In this document: positions 8,526 through 16,680 of the stretch, in pieces
Layout of the letters: each line of letters opens with the position of its first letter
Position numbering within the stretch: position 1 is the first letter of the stretch
Source: Subtercola boreus
GTDB lineage: Bacteria > Actinomycetota > Actinomycetes > Actinomycetales > Microbacteriaceae
DNA length: 64,000 nucleotides
Assembly (NCBI RefSeq): GCF_003399645.1
Contig: NZ_NBXD01000030.1
Coordinates: forward strand, 264,406 to 328,405
Reading direction: 5' to 3'
Program-made: the position numbers and the translations under genes
The notes under the pieces: generated by a model
Database searches by the model: none
Seen by the model: only the letters and a program-made list of their open reading frames with translations
What the model was told of the DNA's origin: nothing

Positions 8526-9910
8526 CAAGCGCCCTCTTCGCCCCGACCCGCGGCCGTGTTGAGGTGCGACTGCGAGTCGCGCAGGTTCGGCAGGGCTCCG
8601 CCGACAGCGAAGTACCGCTTACCGGCCACCAGTAGGTCTTCGGCGGGGAACTTCGTGATGACCTGGCAGCCCGTGGCGGTCACGACGACCTCCTCCTCGA
8701 TGCGTGCGGCCCCCCAGCCGTCAGCGCTCGGCCAGTAGGTCTCGAGGGCGAAGACCATTCCCTCTTCGAGGGTCTCGGGATGTTCGAGCGAGACCAGCCG
8801 CGAGAAGATCGGCTTCTCCCAGATCGAGAGGCCCACGCCGTGGCCGTACTGCAGGGCGAAGGCGGCCTCCTCGTCGGCGAACCCGAACTCCTCCGCCTTC
8901 GGCCACACCTTCACGATGTCGGCCGTCGTCGCGCCGGGGCGCACCAGGGCGATCGCGCGGTCCATGTACTCGCGGGCGCGCTTGTACGCGTCGACCTGCG
9001 CCGAGCTCGCCGAACCGACCGCGAAGGTTCGGTAGTAGCAGGTGCGGTAGCCGTTGAAGCTGTGCAGAATGTCGAAGAACGCAGGGTCACCGGGCCGGAT
9101 CAGCCGGTCGGAGAAGACATGCGGATGCGGCGAGCAGCGCTCGCCGGAGATCGCGTTGACCCCTTCGACGTACTCCGAGCCGAGGTCGTAGAGCTTCTTC
9201 GAGACGAGGCCGACGCACTCGTTCTCGCGCACACCCGGTTTCAGGAACTCGTAGAGGTCTTCGTAGGCCGCATCCACCATCGACGCGGCCTGCGTCAGGA
9301 GCGACACCTCGTCGCCGGTCTTGATGCGGCGGGCCTCGAGGAACACCTGCTGCCCGTCGACGACCTCGATACCGAGCTTCTGCAGCGCGAAGAGAATGGG
9401 CAACTCGATGACATCGACTCCGAGCGGTTCGTTTGCGACGCCGAACTTCTCGAGCTCTCGCTTGATCTTCGCGGCAACCCGATCCGCGATCTCCGCATCG
9501 GGGCTGAACGCACCGCGCAGGGTGGAGATGCCGGCGCGCGAGCCGCTCTCGAGCCGCGGGCGCACGGCACCGTGGTGCGGGGCGTGCGGATCGGCGTCGG
9601 CCTCGGCCGTCGTCTGGTCGAGCCAGGGGTTGAAGAGGGAGTGGTGCTTCGCCGCCGAACCGAAATCCCACATGATGGGGTCGGTGACGCGGGTCAGCAG
9701 ACTGAAGCGGATGAGCTTGTCCATCGCCCAGGTGCCGATGTGGGTCGACGTCATGTAGCGGATGTTCGCGAAGTCGAAGGCGAGAACGGCCCCGAGCTCT
9801 GAGGCCTCGAGTTTGCCCTTCAGCCGGGCCAGACGCTCGCTGCGCAAGCGGTCGAAATCGACCCGCTGCTCCCAGTCCACGGCGTTGGTGCCTCGTGTTG
9901 CTGTACCCAT
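8525..9910 (-). CDS. M24-family (creatinase/aminopeptidase P/DddP-like) enzyme with altered metal site
   Basis: This 461-residue protein has a creatinase-like N-terminal domain (about 20-200) and a C-terminal pita-bread domain. Metal ligands D280, H357 (GHGVGL), E390 and E405 are in place. The usual second Asp in the GYxxDxTRTF motif is Cys291 (GYRTCYYRTF). The family includes peptidases, creatinase, ectoine hydrolase and the DMSP lyase DddP, so a non-peptidase role is quite possible. The ATG at 9910 follows GAGAGG; a GTG at 9934 is less well placed. It heads a four-gene operon and faces an XRE-cupin regulator. Confidence 0.85.
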   Translation of the reverse strand: MGTATRGTNAVDWEQRVDFDRLRSERLARLKGKLEASELGAVLAFDFANIRYMTSTHIGTWAMDKLIRFSLLTRVTDPIMWDFGSAAKHHSLFNPWLDQTTAEADADPHAPHHGAVRPRLESGSRAGISTLRGAFSPDAEIADRVAAKIKRELEKFGVANEPLGVDVIELPILFALQKLGIEVVDGQQVFLEARRIKTGDEVSLLTQAASMVDAAYEDLYEFLKPGVRENECVGLVSKKLYDLGSEYVEGVNAISGERCSPHPHVFSDRLIRPGDPAFFDILHSFNGYRTCYYRTFAVGSASSAQVDAYKRAREYMDRAIALVRPGATTADIVKVWPKAEEFGFADEEAAFALQYGHGVGLSIWEKPIFSRLVSLEHPETLEEGMVFALETYWPSADGWGAARIEEEVVVTATGCQVITKFPAEDLLVAGKRYFAVGGALPNLRDSQSHLNTAAGRGEEGA

Positions 9911-9925
9911 TGTGTGAACCTCTCG

Positions 9926-9973
9926 CCCCGACACCGCTGTCGGGGTTCAGTCTGCGTGAACGATGGTGTTCAC
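9926..9973. promoter_or_regulatory. Hairpin and inverted repeat in the M24/regulator divergent region
   Basis: CCCCGACA (9926-9933) and TGTCGGGG (9938-9945) form a perfect 8-bp stem with a four-base loop, immediately upstream of the M24 ribosome site. Further out, GTGAAC (9956-9961) and GTTCAC (9968-9973) form an 18-bp palindrome. The first could be an mRNA hairpin masking translation or a protein site. The second looks like an operator for the divergent XRE-cupin regulator. The remaining sequence up to 10076 is locally AT-rich and should hold both promoters. Confidence 0.5.
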
Positions 9974-10076
9974 TCTAGCTTAATTACTTTTCTGGGCCAG
10001 TGGGTCAGAATGATTCGTTCCACGAGCGACTTTCCTGCGCGGGGCTCTAGAATTCGCAGAGGGGTTGCGTCGCAGC

Positions 10077-10880
10077 GTGAACCTCGACTGCACAGAACCG
10101 GACTCGTTTTACGAGACGAAGGAGCGGGTCATCAACGAAGAAGTGGGTCCCAAGCTCCGCGCAGCGCGCCTGGACAAAGGTCTGAGCCTGCGCAGCATCG
10201 CCGCCGAGGTGGGCGTCTCGGCGAGCCTCATCTCCCAGGTCGAGACGGGAAAGACGCAGCCCTCCGTGAGCACCCTCTACGCGCTGGTCAACCAGCTCGG
10301 CATCTCGTTCGACGAGTTGCTGGGGTCGACGCCGGCAGCGGGGGGCGGGTCGGGTGGTTCCGGCTCCGGTTCGTCTTCCACCGGTGGTGCCGATGAGTCG
10401 CCCGAGCCCGCCGCGCGAACCGAGGTTCCCGCCGAGGGCATGCGTTCCGCCATCCAGCACGGCAGCGACAACCCGGTGCTCGAGATGGAGAACGGGGTTC
10501 GCTGGGAACGGTTGGCGACCGGATCGGGTGGCCCCGTGGATCCGCTGCTCGTCACCTACGCGCCCGGCGGCTCGAGCTCGGTGGAGGGCCGGCTGATGAG
10601 GCACAGTGGGTACGAATACGCTTACCTCCTCTCGGGTGAGCTCACGGTGCACCTCGAGTTCGACACCTACGTGATCAGGGCGGGCGACTCGCTCAACTTC
10701 GATTCGCACCGGCCGCACATGTACGTCAACAACGGGCAGGTGCCCGCCCGGGGCCTCTTCTTCGTGACCGGTCGTCGCGCGTACGCCGAGTCGACCCCCG
10801 AGCTCGGCCAGACCGGCGAGCGCGGGGCCGAGCTCACCTCCGCGGTCGATGTGCTGCATGCGATGGATCGCCTTCCATGA
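10077..10880 (+). CDS. XRE-family regulator with C-terminal cupin domain
   Basis: This regulator of about 267 residues has an N-terminal XRE helix-turn-helix (IAAEVGVSASLISQVETGKTQ). A low-complexity Gly/Ser linker follows, then a cupin_2 domain containing a metal-binding-like HSGYEYAYLLSG segment. Such proteins sense a small molecule through the cupin. It is divergent from the M24/dehydrogenase operon, which it probably controls. The GTG at 10077 is preferred because AGAGGGG lies 12 bases upstream; a TTG at 10065 is too close to it. It overlaps the RibD-C gene by ATGA. Confidence 0.9.
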   Translation: MNLDCTEPDSFYETKERVINEEVGPKLRAARLDKGLSLRSIAAEVGVSASLISQVETGKTQPSVSTLYALVNQLGISFDELLGSTPAAGGGSGGSGSGSSSTGGADESPEPAARTEVPAEGMRSAIQHGSDNPVLEMENGVRWERLATGSGGPVDPLLVTYAPGGSSSVEGRLMRHSGYEYAYLLSGELTVHLEFDTYVIRAGDSLNFDSHRPHMYVNNGQVPARGLFFVTGRRAYAESTPELGQTGERGAELTSAVDVLHAMDRLP

Positions 10881-11491
10881 CAGGCCGCATCATCATCGAC
10901 ATCTTCAGCACTCTCGACGGGGTCGGGCAGGGGCCGGGCGGGCCAGACGAAGACACGAGCGGCGGGTTCGAGTTCGGGGGCTGGCAGGCGCCCTTTCCCA
11001 ACGGTCACAGTGGTGAACAGATCATGCGGGGCATCCGGGCGATGGATGCTCTGCTGCTCGGTCGGCGCACCTACGACATTTTCGCCGCATACTGGCCGCA
11101 GCTCGGCGACGACAACCCCATCGCTTCGAAGTTCAATGCCATTCCGAAGTACGTCGCGTCGCGTCGCGGCGTGGAACCCAGCTGGAGCGGGTCGAAGGTG
11201 TTGGGCCCCGATCTCGCTGCCGAGGTGGATTCGCTGCGCGAACGGCACGCCGAGATCCATGTCATCGGCAGCCTCGAGTTCGCCCGCACCCTCGTGACCG
11301 AAGGCCTCTTCGACGAGCTGAACCTCTGGGTGTACCCGATCGCGCTCGGCTCCGGAAAGCGGTTGTTCCCCGACGACGGCGCCGCGCTCTCGCTGACCCT
11401 GCTCTCGGCCGAGCCCGACCTCGTGAGCGGAGCCGTGCTGCTGCGCTACGGCCCCGGCCACGGCCGGCCCGGGACGGGCGACATGACCTGA
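10877..11491 (+). CDS. RibD C-terminal/dihydrofolate-reductase-like protein
   Basis: This 204-residue protein has the dihydrofolate-reductase fold of the RibD C-terminal domain family. Characteristic segments include the N-terminal strand IIIDIFSTLDG, the LLGRRTYD motif and HVIGSLEFARTL. These stand-alone homologues are presumed NADPH-dependent reductases, mostly of unknown substrate. The start overlaps the XRE-cupin stop by four bases, so it is cotranscribed with the regulator. Confidence 0.88.
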   Translation: MTGRIIIDIFSTLDGVGQGPGGPDEDTSGGFEFGGWQAPFPNGHSGEQIMRGIRAMDALLLGRRTYDIFAAYWPQLGDDNPIASKFNAIPKYVASRRGVEPSWSGSKVLGPDLAAEVDSLRERHAEIHVIGSLEFARTLVTEGLFDELNLWVYPIALGSGKRLFPDDGAALSLTLLSAEPDLVSGAVLLRYGPGHGRPGTGDMT

Positions 11492-11637
11492 CCGGCTGCG
11501 CTCGATCCGTTCGCCCGATCGGCGAGGGTAACGGGCCGGGCATCCGGAGCTGCACGCCCCCCACGCGGGTCGGCGTCGCGCGTAAGGCTAGGCTGTCCAC
11601 GCTGGAACCGGGGCAGTCAGACGCCTATCGTGGCCTC

Positions 11638-12375
11638 ATGACAACCCCGAGCGCCGAATCCGCCTTCGCCGGCCAACCGCACGAGCCGCATGCCGGCAGC
11701 CTTGCCGGCCGCCTGAACTGGCTGCGCGCCGGAGTACTGGGCGCCAATGACGGCATCGTCTCCGTCGCCGCCATCGTCGTGGGCGTCGCAGGGGCGAGCG
11801 CCTCCTCACCCGCGCTTCTCGCGGCCGGCTCGGCCGCACTGATCGGCGGCGCGATCTCGATGGCGCTCGGTGAATACGTCTCGGTGAGCAGCCAGCGCGA
11901 CAGCCAGCGTGCCCTCATCGAGAAGGAGCGCGTCGAGTTGGCGACCGACCCCGACGGTGAGCTCGTCGAACTCGCCGGCCTCTACGAGGAACGTGGCCTG
12001 TCGGCCGACACCGCTCGCCGCGTCGCCGTCGAACTGACCGAGCGGGATGCTCTGCGAGCCCATCTCGCGATGGAGCTCAACATCGACGAAGACGACGTCG
12101 TCAGCCCGTGGAACGCCGCCGGCGCGTCGGCGCTCGCCTTTCTCATCGGTGGGATTCTGCCACTGCTGGCCATCCTGCTGCCACCGGACGCCGTGCGGGT
12201 TCCGGTGACGTTCCTCGTCGTGCTGGTCGCGCTCGGATTCACGGGGGTCATCGGCGCCCGCCTCGGCGGCAGCCCTGTCGGGCGGGCGACGGTGCGGGTT
12301 GTGATCGGTGGTGCGCTGGCGCTGGTCGCGACCTTCACGGTTGGCACCCTGCTCGGCACCAGCGGGGTCGTCTAG
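11638..12375 (+). CDS. VIT1/CCC1-family Fe2+/Mn2+ transporter
   Basis: This 245-residue membrane protein has the family-defining first helix (RAGVLGANDGIVS) and second helix (GGAISMALGEYVSVSSQRD). A cytoplasmic metal-binding loop of about 80 acidic residues and three C-terminal helices follow. The family exports or sequesters iron and manganese. No ferritin domain is present. It converges on the formate/nitrite-type transporter with only 26 bp between the stops and no clear hairpin there. Confidence 0.93.
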   Translation: MTTPSAESAFAGQPHEPHAGSLAGRLNWLRAGVLGANDGIVSVAAIVVGVAGASASSPALLAAGSAALIGGAISMALGEYVSVSSQRDSQRALIEKERVELATDPDGELVELAGLYEERGLSADTARRVAVELTERDALRAHLAMELNIDEDDVVSPWNAAGASALAFLIGGILPLLAILLPPDAVRVPVTFLVVLVALGFTGVIGARLGGSPVGRATVRVVIGGALALVATFTVGTLLGTSGVV

Positions 12376-12401
12376 CGCCACGAACGTCGATCTGAAGACC
12401 G

Positions 12402-13211
12402 TCAGTCCGCGGCCCGACGCTTGCCCTCGAAGAGTTCCTTCGTACGCAACAGACGCAGCGCGGTGACCAGCACGAGTCCGCCGAGCATGTTGAAGAGCAG
12501 GGTGTAGCCGAACCAGCCCAACCAGTCGAGGTAGGTGATGGATGCGCCCGACTGGATCGCCCCAAAGATGAGAAGCGAATCCAGAATCGAGTGGAACAGC
12601 GAGAGGCCGGCGAGGAGGAACCCGCCGATGACTGTCGCGACGATCTTCGCCGGGTCGGAGGTCGTGCCCTGCTGCATGCGGGTCATCAGCGTGATGGTGC
12701 TGCCACCGATCACCGCGAGCACGATGCTCTGCAGCCCGAACGGCGCGTCGGTGTAGTGCTGTGCCGCTTCTGCGAGCGTGTCATGCCACTGGGGGAACGC
12801 CTGAACCACAAGCCACATGAAGATCCAGCCGCCCAGGAGGTTGGTGAGCAGAGTTCCGCCCCAGAGCCGCGCCAGGTGCCCCACGTTGCCCTCACGGGCG
12901 ACGACCGCGGCGACCGGCATGAGCAAGTTCTCGGTGAACAGCTCGCTGTGGGCAAGGAAGAGGGCCACGAGACCCACACTGAACGCGAGGCCCGCGAGTA
13001 GGTGATCACCGGTCTGGTTGAGCACCGCCAGGTAGGCCATCACCCCGAGCCCGACCTCGAGCCCGCCGAAGAATCCGGTGATCAGGATGGCCCGCCAGGT
13101 GCGGTGCAGACGCTCCGCACCCTCGCTGATGGTGTTGTCGAAGGATTCGGCGAGCTCGTCTTCGACCGGTTTGTCGTGTTCGCCGATCTCGCGGCGGCGT
13201 TCCTCGCTCAC
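12402..13211 (-). CDS. Formate/nitrite transporter (FNT) family protein
   Basis: This 269-residue protein has six predicted helices after an acidic N-terminus. It carries the FNT signature region AHSELFTENLLMPV and the second-half counterpart around HSILDSL. The family forms pentameric channels for formate, nitrite, hydrosulfide or related anions. The GTG start at 13211 overlaps the HAD phosphatase stop (GTGA), indicating coupled translation with that gene. Confidence 0.9.
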   Translation of the reverse strand: MSEERRREIGEHDKPVEDELAESFDNTISEGAERLHRTWRAILITGFFGGLEVGLGVMAYLAVLNQTGDHLLAGLAFSVGLVALFLAHSELFTENLLMPVAAVVAREGNVGHLARLWGGTLLTNLLGGWIFMWLVVQAFPQWHDTLAEAAQHYTDAPFGLQSIVLAVIGGSTITLMTRMQQGTTSDPAKIVATVIGGFLLAGLSLFHSILDSLLIFGAIQSGASITYLDWLGWFGYTLLFNMLGGLVLVTALRLLRTKELFEGKRRAAD

Positions 13212-13894
13212 GAGCCCTGGCGCGCGATGGGGCTGTCGTCGAGCTCGCGCAGGAGCGCTGCGATGTCTTCGTAGACCGCGGCCGCGCCGGCCTCGAGCAG
13301 TTCCTCGCGACTGAAGCCTCCGCTCAGAACACCGATGCTCTGCACGCCGGCACGCTTGGCCGCCTCGACATCCCAGACGGAGTCGCCCACCATGACGGCC
13401 TGATCGGCGCTCACACCGGCCTTCTCCAGAGCGCTCTGGATGATGTCGGGATCGGGTTTGGCCGTGCCGACGTCTTCTGACGACGTGACGGCCTGCACCG
13501 AATCATCCACCTCGAGAACGCCCAGCAGAATCTTCAGCTCCTCCTCGGGCGCCGAGGTGGCGAGCACCACGCTGTGGCCTCGGCGGGCCAGCTCGGCCAG
13601 CAGCTCGGTGCTGTCGCTGATCGGGCGGAGGCGATCCGTCGACGAGAGGTACCTGCTGCTGTGCAGCTTCTTCGCGTCTTCGCCGAGGGACGAGGCATCC
13701 GTTCCCAGCAGACGTTCGAGCAGCTTGCCCGAGTCCATTCCGATGGAACGGTGGATGCGCCATAGGTCGACGGGATGCCCGATCTCGACGAAAGCGCGAT
13801 CCCACGCGTCGATGTGCAGGTAGTTCGAGTCGACCAGGGTGCCATCGATGTCGAAGAGGACTGCCCGGCTACCGGGTTTGGTGTCGTTGGTCAT
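13208..13894 (-). CDS. HAD-superfamily hydrolase
   Basis: This 228-residue haloacid-dehalogenase-type phosphatase has motif I DIDGTLVD (residues about 15-22). A helical cap follows, then motif II ATSAPE, the motif III lysine in GTAKPDPD, and motif IV GDSVWDVEAA. The closest functional class is phosphoglycolate or beta-phosphoglucomutase-like. It is the first gene of a two-gene unit with the FNT transporter, whose start overlaps its stop. Confidence 0.92.
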   Translation of the reverse strand: MTNDTKPGSRAVLFDIDGTLVDSNYLHIDAWDRAFVEIGHPVDLWRIHRSIGMDSGKLLERLLGTDASSLGEDAKKLHSSRYLSSTDRLRPISDSTELLAELARRGHSVVLATSAPEEELKILLGVLEVDDSVQAVTSSEDVGTAKPDPDIIQSALEKAGVSADQAVMVGDSVWDVEAAKRAGVQSIGVLSGGFSREELLEAGAAAVYEDIAALLRELDDSPIARQGS

Positions 13895-13941
13895 GCTCCC
13901 AGCAAACCGGATCGACGAGAAACCGGTGAGGGATCGCCAAA

Positions 13942-13967
13942 CCCGCCCGAATGTGCATTCGGGCGGG
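13942..13967 (-). terminator. Intrinsic terminator after the DUF7882 gene pair
   Basis: CCCGCCCGAAT (13942-13952) and ATTCGGGCGGG (13957-13967) form a perfect 11-bp stem with a four-base loop. On the minus strand it lies directly after the stop of the gene ending at 13974. A short T run follows it. It separates the two-gene unit at 13974-14788 from the HAD phosphatase promoter. Confidence 0.75.
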
Positions 13968-13973
13968 CGACGC

Positions 13974-14447
13974 TCAGGAGACCAGGTCCTGGCGCAGGCA
14001 CTCGATGAGGTTGAACGTCTCGGTCTCGCGGTGCGGCCAGTCGGAGCTGCCCAGGGGCAGCGTCTTGTCGAAACCGGGATAGGAGACGCTGATCGTCAGG
14101 TCTTCGTCATCGGAGACCGCGACTCCGAAGCCGGTCAGCGACCGGCGGGCGAGGGCGACGACGTTCAGCTGCAGCTCGGGAGCCTGCGGGTCGGAGGAGA
14201 AAGCCGCGTAGGCGATGATCTCGTCGGTGAGCACGACCACGTCGACGAGGGAGGTGTCTTCACCCTTCGTCACCGCATAGGTGGAACTGAAGTACCGGAT
14301 CTCGCTGTCGCCGACCACGAGAACCAGCGCCGACAGCAGCCGGCGGTACCAGACCGGTTCGTCGTAGCTCATGGCCACAGACCAGGTGGTCTCGGCCTTG
14401 AACCGTTCGTCCATTCGACGGGTGAGGTCGATCTGTTCGGTGATCAT
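13974..14447 (-). CDS. Conserved hypothetical protein, partner of the DUF7882 gene
   Basis: This is a 157-residue soluble protein without a signal or membrane helix. I do not recognise a domain. It has alternating strands rich in Asp/Glu (for example around SLVDVVVLTDEIIAYAAF) and reads like an alpha/beta protein. Its ATG shares a base with the upstream DUF7882 stop (TGATG), so the two are translated together and may act together. A longer frame upstream overlaps the partner gene and is rejected. Confidence 0.75.
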   Translation of the reverse strand: MITEQIDLTRRMDERFKAETTWSVAMSYDEPVWYRRLLSALVLVVGDSEIRYFSSTYAVTKGEDTSLVDVVVLTDEIIAYAAFSSDPQAPELQLNVVALARRSLTGFGVAVSDDEDLTISVSYPGFDKTLPLGSSDWPHRETETFNLIECLRQDLVS

Positions 14448-14788
14448 CAGGCGGGAGCGGGGGCGACCAGGCCCCGGTTGGCCGCCTCGGCGTCGACCTC
14501 GGAGATGAGTTCGAGACCTGCCGAGCTGTTGGCACGCTTCATCAGAGCATCGACCCACGTGCGGTTCAGCGGGATCTTCTTCGAACCGAAGAAGTTGAAT
14601 TCGACGTAGGTGGAGGGGTGGATCCAGAGCGTGTTGTGACCGCTGCCGAAGTCGGCGGAGCGATCCCAGCTGAACGCGAAGGCTTCGCCACGGCGCAGTT
14701 TGGCGAGCATGACGACCTGCAGGTGAGCGAGGTCGCGATCGTCGATAGCGATGACTTTGGCTGCCGGGCCGTAGGTGAGATTTCCCAT
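14447..14788 (-). CDS. DUF7882 family protein
   Basis: This 113-residue protein begins MGNLTYG. It has the conserved pattern of a small Microbacteriaceae-enriched family often mislabelled as a DNA ligase: DDRALAHLQ-like (here DDRDLAHLQVVMLAKLRRGE), FAFSW, then WIHPS and LNRTWVDALM. The function is unknown. The ATG at 14788 is preferred to an upstream frame because the family starts here and an AGGGG ribosome site is six bases away. It is cotranscribed with the next gene. Confidence 0.82.
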   Translation of the reverse strand: MGNLTYGPAAKVIAIDDRDLAHLQVVMLAKLRRGEAFAFSWDRSADFGSGHNTLWIHPSTYVEFNFFGSKKIPLNRTWVDALMKRANSSAGLELISEVDAEAANRGLVAPAPA

Positions 14789-14878
14789 AGGAGGACCCCT
14801 GAAGGTGGTGATGGACTCGGGCCAACAAAGTCTACCGGATGTAGAGGTCGATCCAGGAGTCACTCTGGCTCGCGGGTT

Positions 14879-16546
14879 TCAGGCGGTGTGCACGACGGGT
14901 GCGCCGCCCGTCTCCTCCTCCTGCTCGATGTCCTCCTCCACCTGGGCCTCGACATCATCGCTCGACATGCGCCTGCTCACCGCGAAGTAGAAGATCGCGA
15001 CCGCGAAGGCTGCGACGATCAGCGTGTCCCAGTCAGCCGGCAACACGTTCAGCTGGGTCGTACCGAAGTCGCCGAGGTAGCCGAGGATGCACATGCCGAT
15101 CAACCACGGCCAGATCCAGAGCGCGGACTGCCACCTCGCCTTAGCGAGGTTCACGTTCCTCGCTTTCACCAGGGCTGCGATGACGAAGAGGATCTGCCCC
15201 ACCAGAACGGCCGCAGACAACCGCCAGGTCGCGTCGAACCCACCCCAGTAGATGATCAGGTTGGCGAAGACGAAGCCGAGCGGAAGCAGGAACATCGGCG
15301 CGGGAACCGTGTACGGGTGCTCCCGCTTGAGGTCGGCCAGGCGGAGCGCCGCGAGTGAGATCGGGGCGAAGGCATACATGATGGCGGTCGCCCCCGTGAT
15401 GTAGCCGACGAGCTGCAGCCATCCTGAACCGGGCACCAACAGCGCAGCGATGCCGAGCAGACTCGCCAGGCCGATCGACCAGATGGGTACGCCGCGGGCC
15501 GAGATGCGCGTGAGACCGTTCGGCAGACCGAGGGCGTACGAGATGCGCGCCGTCGTGCCGACGTAGATCAGGCCGGTGCCGCCGGGCGAGACGACGGCAT
15601 CGATGATCAGGATGGCGGCGAGCCAGCCCGCTCCGGCCGCCAGCGCCAGCGTGTAGTACGGCCCGTAGTCGCCCTCGCCGATGGGGTTCTCCCAGCCGTT
15701 CTTGAGCAGGGTCGCCGGGTCGAGCGAACCGACGAACGCCACCTCGAGCAGCAGGTACAGCAGCGCCCCGATCGCCATGGCCAGGATGATCGCCCGCGCG
15801 ACATCCTTCTTGGGGTTCTTGGCCTCCCCAGCCATCTGCGACGCCTGCTCGAAGCCCTGCAGGGCGAAAACCACACCGGCCGGCAGCGCGGCAAAGATGC
15901 CGTGGAACCCGAACGGCGCGAAGCCACCGTTGGCGGTGAAGTTCTCGGGGTGGAAGCTGAGCGAGATGAGTACGACGATCGTGAGCAGCGGTACGAGGGT
16001 CTTCCAGATGACGATTCCCGTGTTGCTGTCGCTCAACCATCGTGCGCCACCGAGGTTCACGAACGTGAACAGCAGCATAGCGAGAATGCCGACCACGATG
16101 CCCTGACCGGTGAGGGTGCCATCGGTGTTGATCAGCGGAAAGTCGGTGCTGATGCTGCCCACCGAGTTGACATAGCTGAGCGATGCCTCGACCTCGAGCG
16201 GCGCGATGAAGACGGCCTGCAGATACGTCACCCACCCGGCGGTGAAGCCGGCGAACCCGCCGAAGGCGTAGTGCGGGTACCGGGCCGTTCCCCCGGCAAC
16301 CGGGTAGGCGCCGCCTAGGTCGGCGTGGATCAGCGCCAGAACGATCAGCATGATGGCCGCCAGCACCCAGGAGATGAGCGCCGACCCGCCCGCGAATTTC
16401 GCGGCCGTCAGCGCGCCGAGCAACCAGCCGGAGCCGATGATGGAGCCGAGCGAGACGAAGGTGAGACCCCAGAATCCGACCGTACGTTTCAGCGCGGGCG
16501 CGGAACCCGTCGAAGATGTGGAACCCGTTCTCGCTGAAGCAGTCAT
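14879..16546 (-). CDS. APC-family amino acid permease
   Basis: This 555-residue permease has twelve or more predicted helices. The first-helix signature SLGSIIGSGWLLGA and the helix-6/7 region FALQGFEQASQMAGEAKNP are typical of amino acid/polyamine/organocation transporters. It ends in a long acidic Glu-rich cytoplasmic tail (DDVEAQVEEDIEQEEE). The ATG at 16546 is chosen because an AAGGGG ribosome site sits nine bases upstream; the ATG at 16555 touches that site. The substrate is likely an amino acid or amine. Confidence 0.92.
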   Translation of the reverse strand: MTASARTGSTSSTGSAPALKRTVGFWGLTFVSLGSIIGSGWLLGALTAAKFAGGSALISWVLAAIMLIVLALIHADLGGAYPVAGGTARYPHYAFGGFAGFTAGWVTYLQAVFIAPLEVEASLSYVNSVGSISTDFPLINTDGTLTGQGIVVGILAMLLFTFVNLGGARWLSDSNTGIVIWKTLVPLLTIVVLISLSFHPENFTANGGFAPFGFHGIFAALPAGVVFALQGFEQASQMAGEAKNPKKDVARAIILAMAIGALLYLLLEVAFVGSLDPATLLKNGWENPIGEGDYGPYYTLALAAGAGWLAAILIIDAVVSPGGTGLIYVGTTARISYALGLPNGLTRISARGVPIWSIGLASLLGIAALLVPGSGWLQLVGYITGATAIMYAFAPISLAALRLADLKREHPYTVPAPMFLLPLGFVFANLIIYWGGFDATWRLSAAVLVGQILFVIAALVKARNVNLAKARWQSALWIWPWLIGMCILGYLGDFGTTQLNVLPADWDTLIVAAFAVAIFYFAVSRRMSSDDVEAQVEEDIEQEEETGGAPVVHTA

Positions 16547-16582
16547 CGAAACCATCCCCTTGCGCCATGATCGGTTCGCTCT

Positions 16583-16660
16583 GCCGCCAGAGCGGCTTGA
16601 ACCCATTAGGGCGTTTTTCGGGTCACTTCAACAGAGCTGAAACACGATCGTCACATGTGA
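16583..16660. promoter_or_regulatory. Hairpin and TCACATGTGA palindrome upstream of the APC permease
   Basis: GCCGC and GCGGC (16583-16587, 16592-16596) form a short hairpin in the permease leader. TCACATGTGA (16651-16660) is a perfect 10-bp palindrome. The latter sits at a promoter-like distance from the permease start and is a candidate operator. No regulator gene is adjacent except the TetR at 17867, whose own sites look different. Confidence 0.4.
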
Positions 16661-16680
16661 AACCACACAGAAATCGCAGG

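Noticed and set aside
6558..8738. 726-codon plus-strand open frame
   Set aside because: It is antisense to three well-recognised oxidoreductase genes, has no domain, and is rich in Arg/Asp/His as expected from a high-GC shadow frame.
10320..10385. Gly/Ser-rich stretch resembling a DNA repeat
   Set aside because: It is a low-complexity linker inside the XRE-cupin coding sequence, not a separate repeat element.
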